Below, piece by piece: positions 16,182 to 24,245 of a DNA stretch of 33,201 nt. Source of the stretch: Streptomyces odonnellii. GTDB lineage: Bacteria; Actinomycetota; Actinomycetes; Streptomycetales; Streptomycetaceae. The number at the start of each line of letters is the position of its first letter. Within the stretch, counting starts at the first letter, position 1. Location: assembly GCF_000981895.1 (NCBI RefSeq), contig NZ_LATD01000239.1, positions 1 through 33,201 of the forward strand, given 5' to 3'. The translations under genes were made by a program, and so were the position numbers. The notes under the pieces were generated by a model. It was not told the origin of the DNA. It saw only the letters and a program-made list of their open reading frames with translations, and ran no database searches.

Positions 16182-17102
16182 ATGGGTGATGTGCTCGCGG
16201 GGATTCATGCCACCTGGGAGTTCGAAAGCGACTCCGTGCTCATCCGCTTCGAACGGGGGACCAGGACGCCGAAGCTGCTCCAGGCGCTCGGCGAACGCCG
16301 TATCCCCCATGAGGCGTTGTCGTCGGTGACGGTCACACCGGGGAAGCGCGGGACGGTCGTGCTGCGCGCCGTGCCCAGAGCCGGCGCCGACCCGCTGGTC
16401 GAGGCCGCGGCCGGACAGCTCAGGGAGAGCGGCGACCCCTACCGGCTGGTGCTGCCCGCCGAGCGCGACACCCTCGCGGAGTACTACGCCGATGAGCTGC
16501 GCGCCGCGCTGGCCCGGTCCGTACGGGACGCGGAGGAGCCGGCCGAGCGCTATCTGGTGGCCGCGCCGGCGCCTCCGCTGCACTTCAAGGCGTTCGACGG
16601 CAAGGCCTATTTCGACGGGGACCGGGTGTCCTTCCGCTGGTTCTGGACGGGCGCCTCCACCACCAAGTGGAAGGCCGGCGACCAGAGCCTCCCCGTCGGC
16701 GACCTGCTGGGGGTCGAGTGGCGCTCCCCCGAACTGTTCGACGGCTATCTGCGGCTGCTGCGCCGGGACGCGGCCGGGGTGGGTGCCGGTACGGGTACCG
16801 GGACGAGTACGGGTACGGAACCGCAGCCCGCGCAGGCGGACCACGACCCGGCGGCCGTCGTCTTCGGCCTCGGCTACGGGCCTGTGCACGAGTCGCTCCC
16901 CTTCGCGGCGGCCGTCCTCGCGGCGGTGCAGAACGCGGCGCCGAACCGGGCCGCGGTGCCGGTGTCCGCCGTGACCTCCCTTCGCCGCGACCCGGCGGAT
17001 GTCGCCGACCGGATCCGGCACCTCGGCGAGCTGCACCAGGCGGGTCTGGTGACGGACGAGGAGTTCTCGGCGAAGAAGGCGGAACTGCTGGCGGAGCTGT
17101 GA
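16182..17102 (+). CDS. DUF4429 protein with C-terminal SHOCT domain
   Basis: A 306-residue cytoplasmic protein. Residues about 1-130 and 135-255 look like two related PH-like modules (ATWEFESDSVLIRFERG near the start; FKAFDGKAYFDGDRVSFRWFW near 135), which is the DUF4429 arrangement. A Gly/Thr-rich linker (GAGTGTGTSTGTE) falls inside the second module. The last 35 residues form a SHOCT domain (DVADRIRHLGELHQAGLVTDEEFSAKKAELLAEL), a short helical motif found at the ends of many bacterial proteins, often membrane- or envelope-linked. ATG 16182 is chosen over 16137 because GAGG lies 3-7 nt upstream. It precedes the histidine kinase by 119 bp, but the kinase has its own promoter. The role is unknown. 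Confidence 0.85.
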   Translation: MGDVLAGIHATWEFESDSVLIRFERGTRTPKLLQALGERRIPHEALSSVTVTPGKRGTVVLRAVPRAGADPLVEAAAGQLRESGDPYRLVLPAERDTLAEYYADELRAALARSVRDAEEPAERYLVAAPAPPLHFKAFDGKAYFDGDRVSFRWFWTGASTTKWKAGDQSLPVGDLLGVEWRSPELFDGYLRLLRRDAAGVGAGTGTGTSTGTEPQPAQADHDPAAVVFGLGYGPVHESLPFAAAVLAAVQNAAPNRAAVPVSAVTSLRRDPADVADRIRHLGELHQAGLVTDEEFSAKKAELLAEL

Positions 17103-17146
17103 GGCGGACAGCGGCCCGGGCCGCTGCTCGCGATCACTGGATCTCA

Positions 17147-17212
17147 TACCTCGGTATGACGTTCCTACCACCTCCCTGGTATGACGCCCGCGTGCCACCG
17201 GCTGCCTAGGCT
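17147..17212 (+). promoter_or_regulatory. Histidine kinase promoter with paired TACC-NN-GGTA boxes
   Basis: Box A TACCTCGGTA (17147-17156) is a perfect inverted repeat. Box B CTCCCTGGTA (17172-17181) keeps the right half. Both are followed by TGACG and their starts are 25 bp apart. The -10 TAGGCT is at 17207-17212, 35 bp after the start of box B and 9 nt before the ATG. The same geometry occurs before the gene at 19592, which suggests binding by the response regulator at about -42 and -67. Confidence 0.65.
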
Positions 17213-17221
17213 GGCCCGGTC

Positions 17222-18673
17222 ATGTCCCACACGTCGCCACCGCCATCGCCACCACCACCGCAGACCGACGGTCTGCTCAGTGCCGCGCGCCGTAACGCGC
17301 GCGAGCTGGCGCGGGGCCTGGCGCATCCCTCCCATCCGCCGACGCCCCTGTTCGGGGACGCGCCGCGGCTCTGGCAGCGGCTGCTGCCGTACGGGATCGT
17401 CCTGGCGCTCACCGCCGCGCTCATCCCGAGCACCATCGCGCTCCTCACCAGCGAGTACGGACTGAGCGGCGGTGTCGCCGGAGCGATCGGGGTCGCGCAG
17501 GCGGCGCCGCTGCTCATGCTGGCGCACCGGCCGCTGCAGGCCTGGTGGATCATCTTCACCGCGGACATCCTCGGTGCCGTGGCCCTGCTGACCGTGCCCG
17601 AGCAGAAGTACGACATATGGCCGTGGACCCCGCCCGTCATCGTCGGCTATCTCTTCCTGATGCTCGCGCTCGCGCTGCGCGAGACCCGGCGGACCGTGAT
17701 CGCCGTATGGTGCGCGACCGGTCTGGCGGGACTCGTGCTCCATGCCGAGGCGTCCGACCGCAGTAACGGAAGCGCGATACTGCTCTTCGTCCTCAGCGGG
17801 GTCGCCCTGCTGGTCGGCGTGGTGCTGCGGGAACGCGGCGAGGTGCAGCGGCGGCTCGCCGAGCAGGAGAACATCAGCGAGACGGAACGCGCCCGGCGCA
17901 CCCTGCTGGAGGAGCGCACCCGTATCGCCCGTGAACTCCACGATGTGGTCGCACACCATATGTCGGTGATCACCGTGCAGGCCGACTCGGCGCCGTACCG
18001 GCTCCCGGATCTGTCGCCGCGGGCCCAGGAGGAGTTCGAATCGATCGCGGCGAGCGCACGGGAGTCGCTGGCCGAGATGCGGCGGCTGCTGACGGTGCTG
18101 CGCCGGGAGGACACCGCCGGGGAGCGGGCGCCCCAGCCCGGTCTCGACCGGGTGCAGCAGCTCGTGGAGGCGACGGTACGGGCCGGGGTGCCGGCCGAAT
18201 TGTCGCTGCCGGCGGAGTTGGGGCCCGTACCGCCGGCCGTGGACCTGTCCGCGTACCGGATCGTGCAGGAGGCCCTGGCCAATGTGGTGCGGCACGCGTC
18301 CGGCGCGCGGACCCGGGTCTCGGTGGCCTCGGACGGCGACTGGCTGACCGTCCTGGTCGTCAACGGACCGGCCGCCGCCCGCACTTCACCGCTGGAGACC
18401 ACGGGGACCGGGCACGGTCTGGTGGGTATGCGGGAACGCGTACGGCTGACCGGCGGCACCCTGGACACCGGGCCGCTGCCCGACGGCGGTTTCCGGGTGG
18501 CCGCGCGGCTCCCGCTGACCGCCGCCCCCACCACTGGCACCAACACCGCCACCACGGGGTCCGTGAGCCCCATCACGGGTTCCGTGAGCGACACGAGCGG
18601 TACCACCGGCACCACCAGCACGCCCGGCACCACCGGCACCATGAGTCCCACCGCTGCGAAGGACACTCCTTGA
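17222..18673 (+). CDS. NarL-type sensor histidine kinase
   Basis: A 483-residue membrane kinase. Residues 1-15 are a Ser/Pro run. Five or six hydrophobic segments span about 57-205 with little extracellular loop, so the signal is probably sensed in or at the membrane. A HisKA_3 domain follows, with TRIARELHDVVAHHMSVI (phospho-acceptor His240), then HATPase_c with EALANVVRHAS (N box) and GTGHGLVGMRERV (G box). The last 45 residues are a disordered Thr/Gly/Ser tail encoded by imperfect repeats. The start is ATG 17222, with no Shine-Dalgarno and a TAGGCT -10 box 9 nt away, so it is perhaps leaderless. It overlaps the response regulator gene by 4 nt (TTGA), so the pair is translationally coupled. 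Confidence 0.95.
   Translation: MSHTSPPPSPPPPQTDGLLSAARRNARELARGLAHPSHPPTPLFGDAPRLWQRLLPYGIVLALTAALIPSTIALLTSEYGLSGGVAGAIGVAQAAPLLMLAHRPLQAWWIIFTADILGAVALLTVPEQKYDIWPWTPPVIVGYLFLMLALALRETRRTVIAVWCATGLAGLVLHAEASDRSNGSAILLFVLSGVALLVGVVLRERGEVQRRLAEQENISETERARRTLLEERTRIARELHDVVAHHMSVITVQADSAPYRLPDLSPRAQEEFESIAASARESLAEMRRLLTVLRREDTAGERAPQPGLDRVQQLVEATVRAGVPAELSLPAELGPVPPAVDLSAYRIVQEALANVVRHASGARTRVSVASDGDWLTVLVVNGPAAARTSPLETTGTGHGLVGMRERVRLTGGTLDTGPLPDGGFRVAARLPLTAAPTTGTNTATTGSVSPITGSVSDTSGTTGTTSTPGTTGTMSPTAAKDTP
18530..18655 (+). repeat. Repetitive 3' end of the kinase gene (Thr/Gly tail)
   Basis: Imperfect CACCACCGGCACC-type units and a duplicated TTCCGTGAGC/TCCGTGAGC encode the tail TTGTNTATTGSVSP onward. 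It looks slippage-prone and of variable length. Confidence 0.6.
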
Positions 18674-19353
18674 CCATCCGCGTGATCATCGTCGACGACC
18701 AGGCCATGGTGCGCGCGGGATTCGCCGCGCTGCTGTCCGCGCAGTCCGACATCGATGTGGCGGGCGAGGCGCCGGACGGCCGCCGGGGCGTGGAGCTGAG
18801 CCGCTCCGTCCACCCGGATGTGGTCCTGATGGACGTCCGGATGCCGGAGATGGACGGGCTGGCCGCCGCCCGCGAGGTGCTGAACCCGCCCGCCGGGGTG
18901 ATCCACCGGCCCCGGGTGCTGATGCTCACCACCTTCGACGTGGACGACTACGTGTACGAGGCGCTGCGCGCCGGAGCCTCCGGCTTCCTCCTCAAGGACG
19001 CGCCCCCGGCCGATCTGATCGCGGCGGTACGGATCGTCGCCGCCGGAGAGGCCCTGCTCGCGCCGTCCGTGACCCGGCGGCTGATCGCGGACTTCGCCCA
19101 GCAGCGGCCCGCGGCGCGCAATGGCCCTGCCCTGCGGCTGCGCGGGCTGACGCCCCGGGAGACCGAGGTGCTCGAACTGATCGCCAGGGGCCTGTCCAAC
19201 CAGGAGATCGCCGGCCGTCTCGTGGTCGCCGAACAGACGGTGAAGACCCATATCGGCCGGGTCCTGGCCAAGCTCGGACTGCGCGACCGCGCGCAGGCGG
19301 TGATCTTCGCGTACGAGTCGGGGCTGGTGACCCCGGGCGACGCGACCGCCTGA
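18670..19353 (+). CDS. NarL/FixJ family response regulator
   Basis: A 227-residue response regulator. The receiver domain covers about 1-120: VIIVDDQAMV gives the acidic pocket, the phospho-acceptor is Asp55 in LMDVRMPEMDG, and a Thr/Lys pair lies in MLTTFD and FLLKDAPP. The LuxR-type helix-turn-helix is at about 155-215 (GLTPRETEVLELIARGLSNQ, then TVKTHIGRVLAKLGL). The start codon is TTG 18670 overlapping the kinase stop (TTGA), with AAGGA 8 nt upstream. NarL-type regulators bind short inverted repeats as dimers, which fits the paired TACC-NN-GGTA boxes before 17222 and 19592. Those are my inferred targets: autoregulation and control of the DUF1023-acyltransferase operon. Confidence 0.96.
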   Translation: MTIRVIIVDDQAMVRAGFAALLSAQSDIDVAGEAPDGRRGVELSRSVHPDVVLMDVRMPEMDGLAAAREVLNPPAGVIHRPRVLMLTTFDVDDYVYEALRAGASGFLLKDAPPADLIAAVRIVAAGEALLAPSVTRRLIADFAQQRPAARNGPALRLRGLTPRETEVLELIARGLSNQEIAGRLVVAEQTVKTHIGRVLAKLGLRDRAQAVIFAYESGLVTPGDATA

Positions 19354-19481
19354 GCCCTGACCGCCTGAGACCCGCACCACTCCACTCCACAACGCGACGC
19401 ATCGCGACGCACGGCGTGGCGCCGCACGACACGGCGCGACACCGCACGGCTAGCGGATCAGCCTCGGGCCGGCACCACCCC

Positions 19482-19548
19482 TACCCCGGTATCACCCGCT
19501 GGTTGGCACCCCGGTGTGACGCCCCCGCGCAGACCGTCTCCTTACCTT
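19482..19548 (+). promoter_or_regulatory. Promoter of DUF1023 hydrolase 2 with paired TACC-NN-GGTA boxes
   Basis: Box C TACCCCGGTA (19482-19491) and box D CACCCCGGTG (19507-19516) are both perfect inverted repeats with starts 25 bp apart. Box D is followed by TGACGCCC, as is box B of the kinase promoter. A -10 TACCTT (19543-19548) starts 36 bp after the start of box D. The match in box type, spacing and distance to -10 with the kinase promoter is the evidence. Confidence 0.65.
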
Positions 19549-19591
19549 CCTGCTCGCCCCGATCGAGGACGAGCAGCAGAAGGAGACACAT

Positions 19592-20779
19592 ATGCGGCGC
19601 TTCAAGAGGACCCTGGTCGCGGTCGCACTGGCGGCGGCCGTGGTCGGGGGGACGGCGGGCTGGGCCTCCGGCAACGCGCAGCGGCCGGTGACCGGGCCAC
19701 CGCCCGGCAGCGCCGCTTGGCGCGCGGACGGCTCGCTCGGGCGCCCGCTCCCCGATCCTGCGACCGCCTCCCCCGCCCGGGTGGCCCGCTTCTTCGCCGA
19801 GCTGACTCCCCGTCAGCGGCAGCGGCTCCTGCGCCGCCATCCGCTGGTCGTCGGCAATCTCGACGGGGTGCCGGTCGCGCTGCGGTACGAGGCCAACTCC
19901 CTTGCGCTACGGGCCGAACACGACCCCCGGTACAAGCGGCTCGCGGCACCTGGCCGGCAGATCCTCGCCTTCGATCCACGCGGGCGCGGCCAGGTCGCCG
20001 AGGTGTACGGGGATCTGGCGGGCGCCCGCCATGTGGCGGTCGTCGTACCGGGCTCGGGCATCGACGCGGGGACCTTCGACCGTACGAAGGACCGCTACGG
20101 CACCCCGGCCGGGATGGCCGCCTCGCTGCGGGCCGCGACGGGCGACCGTACCGCCGTGATCGCCTGGGTCGGTTACACGACCCCGGTCGGGGTCGGTCTT
20201 GACGTGGCCACCGGTGATCTCGCGGAGGCGGGGGCCGGGCGGCTGGCGCGGTTCACCCGCGGACTCGCCGCGGTGGGAGCCGCGAAGCCCGTGCTGTTCT
20301 GCCACAGCTACGGCTCGGTGGTGTGCGGGCTCGCCGCCCATGAGGTGAACGCCTCGGACATCGTCGTGTTCGCCTCACCCGGTATGCGGGCCGGATCTGT
20401 GGTGGATCTCCACACCGAGGCGCGCGTCTGGGCCGCCAAGAACTCCTCCGACTGGATCTCCCGGATCCCGAACGTCGAGTTCGCGGGCCTGGGACACGGG
20501 GCCGACCCGGCAGGTCCCGCCTTCGGTGCCCGTCGGGTGCCGGCCGCCGAAGCCCGGGGCCACGCCGGCTACTTCGCCCCCGGCACCGACTCGCTCCGTG
20601 CCTTCGCAGCGATCGCGGAAGGCCGCGCCACATGGCCCCGCACCACATGGCCCCGCACCACATGGCCCCGGACGACATGGCGCGGGACCACATGGCCGCG
20701 CACCACATGGCGCCACACCGCACAGAGCCCGGTCGCACACACCCCCGCCACCCCTGTCACCCCCGGAGGGACCCGATGA
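19592..20779 (+). CDS. Secreted DUF1023 alpha/beta hydrolase 2 with repeat tail
   Basis: A 395-residue protein with a signal peptide (MRRFKRTLVAVALAAAVVGG, then TAGWASG), so it is likely exported. The body is DUF1023 and matches the paralogue at 14799 (HPLVVGNLDGVPVALRYEANSLAL, VVVPGSGIDAGTFDRT). The nucleophile elbow is CHSYGS with Ser239, a likely acid is in SDWI and a likely His in GHAGYF. Residues about 346-376 are a tail of repeated WPRTT units, then a Pro/Thr-rich end. ATG 19592 has GGAG 6 nt upstream. The stop overlaps the acyltransferase start (ATGA), so the two are translationally coupled. The substrate is unknown; a cell-envelope or secreted acyl compound is an inference from the partner. 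Confidence 0.89.
   Translation: MRRFKRTLVAVALAAAVVGGTAGWASGNAQRPVTGPPPGSAAWRADGSLGRPLPDPATASPARVARFFAELTPRQRQRLLRRHPLVVGNLDGVPVALRYEANSLALRAEHDPRYKRLAAPGRQILAFDPRGRGQVAEVYGDLAGARHVAVVVPGSGIDAGTFDRTKDRYGTPAGMAASLRAATGDRTAVIAWVGYTTPVGVGLDVATGDLAEAGAGRLARFTRGLAAVGAAKPVLFCHSYGSVVCGLAAHEVNASDIVVFASPGMRAGSVVDLHTEARVWAAKNSSDWISRIPNVEFAGLGHGADPAGPAFGARRVPAAEARGHAGYFAPGTDSLRAFAAIAEGRATWPRTTWPRTTWPRTTWRGTTWPRTTWRHTAQSPVAHTPATPVTPGGTR
20630..20711 (+). repeat. 15-bp tandem repeat in the 3' end of DUF1023 hydrolase 2
   Basis: Six copies of a 15-bp unit (ACATGGCCCCGCACC-like) start at 20630, 20645, 20660, 20675, 20690 and 20705. The hydrolase frame reads them as TWPRT. The acyltransferase frame, open but probably untranslated here, reads them as HMAPH-type repeats. 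Confidence 0.85.
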
Positions 20780-22002
20780 CGCTCGCCGGGACCATCGCGA
20801 AGATCGAGACACGGACCCCCGCCCACCGCGACCGCGCGATCGACGGGCTGCGCGCGCTCGCGCTGCTCGCCGTACCGACCGGGCACTGGCTGCTCGGCGG
20901 CTTCACCCTGGACAGCGGCGGCGCCCTGCACAACGCGAGCCCGCTCTCCTCCTTCGGCGGCTTCGCCCCCGTGAGCTGGGTGCTCCAGATGCTGGGCATC
21001 TTCTTCCTGGTCGGCGGCTGTGCCTCCGTCCTGTCGTACCGCAGGCGCACCTCCACCACCGCCGCCTGGCTGCGGCAGCGCGTGGTGCGGCTGGGCAGGC
21101 CGGTCCTCGGCGTGACGGCCGTCTGGGCGGCGCTGATCCCGCTGCTGTACGCCCTCGGTGTGCCCGCCACGACCCTGCACACCGGATCGACACTGGTGAT
21201 CCAGCCCCTGTGGTTCGTGGGCGTCTACACCGTGGTCACAGCACTCACTCCGTACTGTGTGCGCGCCGCACATACGCTGGGTGCCTGGGCCGCCGCCCCT
21301 TTGCTGACGACCGTCGCGATCGTCGACTTCCTGCGCTACGGACCGTACGCCGACACCATGCCGTCCTGGCTGAGCATGGTGAACATCCTGCCGGGCTGGC
21401 TCTTCGCCTATCAGCTCGGAGTGTCCTGGGGCGAGGGGAGGATCGGCCGGCGCGGGGCGCGGGTCCTGCTCATCGGCGGCACGCTGCTGTTCGCCGCGCT
21501 GCTGGTGGTCTTCCACTATCCGGCGTCGATGGTCGGCGTCCCCGGCGAGGCCCGTACCAACTCGCATCCGCCGTCCCTGCTGGTCCTGGCGCTCGCCGCC
21601 GCGCAGAGCGGCGCGGCGATCCTGCTGCGGGACCGGATCGGACGGCTGCTGAAGAAGCCCGCCCTGTGGGCGCCGGTCGTCGTCATCAATCTCTCCGCGA
21701 TGACGATCCTGTGCTGGCACCAGACGGCGATGCTCGCCGCCGCCGTGCCCGGCTCCTTCCTCGGTACGGCAACGGGCCTCGGCACTCTGCCCGGCCTGAC
21801 GGCCGCCCCCGACTCGCTCGCCTGGATCGCGGCCAGGCTCGCGTGGATGCCGCTGTTCGCCGTCCTGCTCGTACTGATCGGGCGGTACGCGCGCCGCTTC
21901 GACGGTCCCTGGGCGAGCGGCACCCGTACGACAAAGGCCCGCCGCGCGGCAGCGGGGCTGCTGGCAGCGGGCTTCGCGGTCTTCGCCCTCGGTCTGGCAT
22001 GA
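20776..22002 (+). CDS. Membrane acyltransferase (acyltransferase 3 family)
   Basis: A 408-residue polytopic membrane protein with about ten hydrophobic segments. The acyltransferase 3 signature is at the start: RDRAIDGLRALALLAVPTGHW (conserved Arg, and a His about 15 residues on). Members transfer acyl groups to sugars, peptidoglycan, antibiotics or lipids at the membrane. ATG 20776 is chosen because GGAGGG lies 5 nt upstream and it overlaps the hydrolase stop as ATGA. The frame is open to an ATG at 20632, but that would add 48 residues of His/Met repeats from the neighbour's tandem repeat. It is coupled to an exported hydrolase, so an add-and-remove acyl pair is possible. Confidence 0.92.
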   Translation: MTLAGTIAKIETRTPAHRDRAIDGLRALALLAVPTGHWLLGGFTLDSGGALHNASPLSSFGGFAPVSWVLQMLGIFFLVGGCASVLSYRRRTSTTAAWLRQRVVRLGRPVLGVTAVWAALIPLLYALGVPATTLHTGSTLVIQPLWFVGVYTVVTALTPYCVRAAHTLGAWAAAPLLTTVAIVDFLRYGPYADTMPSWLSMVNILPGWLFAYQLGVSWGEGRIGRRGARVLLIGGTLLFAALLVVFHYPASMVGVPGEARTNSHPPSLLVLALAAAQSGAAILLRDRIGRLLKKPALWAPVVVINLSAMTILCWHQTAMLAAAVPGSFLGTATGLGTLPGLTAAPDSLAWIAARLAWMPLFAVLLVLIGRYARRFDGPWASGTRTTKARRAAAGLLAAGFAVFALGLA

Positions 22003-22096
22003 GCCGCCGACGCCGGCCGAGAGCGCACAGCCCGAAGCACCAGAGCCACCAGAGCCACCGGAACTGCCCGCGCCGACCGAGCACGCACAGCCGAAA

Positions 22097-22126
22097 GCCC
22101 CGGCCGAGCATCCGCCCGGCCGGGGC
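22097..22126. terminator. Terminator between acyltransferase and aldo/keto reductase
   Basis: Perfect 10-bp stem GCCCCGGCCG (22097-22106) / CGGCCGGGGC (22117-22126) with a 10-nt loop, between convergent genes. Confidence 0.8.
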
Positions 22127-22178
22127 AGCGACCGGGCAGCGGCCGGGCGGCCGCTACGGCAGCTACGTACCGGTCCCG

Positions 22179-23198
<1,020 letters not shown>

Positions 23199-23204
23199 CG
23201 GAAT

Positions 23205-23669
23205 TCAGGACCTCTCCGACGCCCAGCGGGCGTCCGCGTAAAAGCCGATCTTGTGGTCGAGCACGGCGACGGTGTCCTGGAGTTCCTCGATCCGGCGCAG
23301 CACATCGCGCCGGGTCCGCTCCAGCAGTTCCTGCCGCTCCTCGAAGGTCTCGTCGCCCACGCGGATCAGCTCGGCGTACCGGACCATGTCCGCGACCGGC
23401 ATCCCGGTCAGCCGCAGTTTGCCGACGAACGCCAGCCAGTCCAGATCCTGGTTGCTGAAACGGCGCTGCCCGGTGTGCGAGCGGTCGACATGCGGCATCA
23501 GACCGATCCGCTCGTACCAGCGCAGGGTGTGCGCGGTGAGTCCGGTGTAGGCGGCGACCTCGCTGATCGTGTAGCGGTCCTGGCCGTCGGGGCGCGGATG
23601 CCGTCGCGGCGCCGCGGCGCACCGCTCCACACGATCGGTCCGGGCCGGGCTGCTCTCGGTCAGCGTCAT
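23205..23669 (-). CDS. MerR family transcriptional regulator
   Basis: A 154-residue MerR regulator. The winged helix-turn-helix covers about 33-100: YTISEVAAYTGLTAHTLRWYE, then RIGLMPHVDRSHTGQRRFSNQDLDWL. A dimerising coiled coil follows (EERQELLERTRRDVLRRIEEL). There is no C-terminal metal-site Cys cluster, so it belongs to the organic-stress type (AdhR/NmlR-like) rather than the metal sensors. ATG 23669 (MTLTESSPART) is chosen over 23768 because its promoter and operator lie just upstream of it. The -10 ends 7 nt before the ATG, so the mRNA may be leaderless. First gene of an operon with the aldo/keto reductase; probably autoregulated. Confidence 0.94.
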   Translation of the reverse strand: MTLTESSPARTDRVERCAAAPRRHPRPDGQDRYTISEVAAYTGLTAHTLRWYERIGLMPHVDRSHTGQRRFSNQDLDWLAFVGKLRLTGMPVADMVRYAELIRVGDETFEERQELLERTRRDVLRRIEELQDTVAVLDHKIGFYADARWASERS

Positions 23670-23676
23670 GCGTTCA

Positions 23677-23707
23677 ACGCTAGATCCCTTGAGTGCACTC
23701 GAAGCAA
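23677..23707 (-). promoter_or_regulatory. MerR-type promoter with 19-bp spacer and operator
   Basis: On the minus strand: -35 TTGCTT (23707-23702), 19-bp spacer, -10 TAGCGT (23682-23677), 7 nt to the ATG. The spacer region holds the palindrome CTT-GAGTGCACTC-GAAG (plus strand 23688-23704). A 19-bp spacer with a central palindrome is the hallmark of MerR-activated promoters, where the regulator untwists the DNA. Confidence 0.75.
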
Positions 23708-23755
23708 GCGGAAAATGATACGAGTTTCGTGGCGGAGTGGACGAGACTCGGGGCC

Positions 23756-24226
23756 ATGAGCCAAGCACGCCGGGCAGTGCCCGCAGACGCCGAAGAACTG
23801 GTCCGACTCCGCAAGGTCATGCTCGACTCCGTCCGCAGGCCGAACCCCGACACCGGCTGGCAGGCGTCCACGGCCGAGACCCTGCGGAAGAGGCTCGCGG
23901 ACCCGGATCCCACCCTGATCGCGTTCGTCGTGGACGCCCCGGACCGGCCGGGCGGGCTGGCCGCCTGCGCGACCGGCACGATCGAGTACCGGCTCGGCGG
24001 TCCCGGCAACCCGACGGGCGCCATCGGCTATGTCTTCAATGTCGCCACCGACCCCGGGCTGCGCAGACGCGGATATTCGCGGGCGTGCATGGAGGGGCTG
24101 CTCGGCTGGTACCGGGAGCGTGGTGTACGGAAGATCGATCTGCACGCGTCCCGGGAGGGCGAGCCGCTGTACGCCTCGCTGGGGTTCGTCCGTACTCCCG
24201 ATCCCTCCATGAGACTAACTTTCTGA
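23756..24226 (+). CDS. GNAT family N-acetyltransferase
   Basis: A 156-residue acetyl-CoA-dependent acetyltransferase. It starts MSQARRAVPADAEELVRLRKVM and has the acetyl-CoA loop in VATDPGLRRRGYSRACMEGLLGWY. It ends with the motif B-like KIDLHASREGEPLYASLGF that places a Tyr near the thiol. The substrate is unknown. ATG 23756 is preferred over 23693, which would put the start inside the MerR operator. The Shine-Dalgarno is weak (CTCGGGGCC). Divergent from merR across 86 bp and followed 19 bp later by a serine hydrolase gene, which may have its own promoter. Confidence 0.9.
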   Translation: MSQARRAVPADAEELVRLRKVMLDSVRRPNPDTGWQASTAETLRKRLADPDPTLIAFVVDAPDRPGGLAACATGTIEYRLGGPGNPTGAIGYVFNVATDPGLRRRGYSRACMEGLLGWYRERGVRKIDLHASREGEPLYASLGFVRTPDPSMRLTF

Positions 24227-24232
24227 GTCCTC

Positions 24233-24238
24233 TACGCT
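24233..24238 (+). promoter_or_regulatory. -10-like box before the serine hydrolase gene
   Basis: TACGCT lies 7 nt before ATG 24246 with no Shine-Dalgarno. A leaderless promoter is possible, though the gene could also be read through from the acetyltransferase gene. No clear -35. Confidence 0.3.
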
Positions 24239-24245
24239 CTGTGCC

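Noticed and set aside
20632..20775. Upstream ATG for the acyltransferase giving a His/Met-rich extension
   Set aside because: ATG 20776 has GGAGGG at good spacing and an ATGA overlap with the hydrolase stop; the extension is only the neighbour's repeat in another frame.
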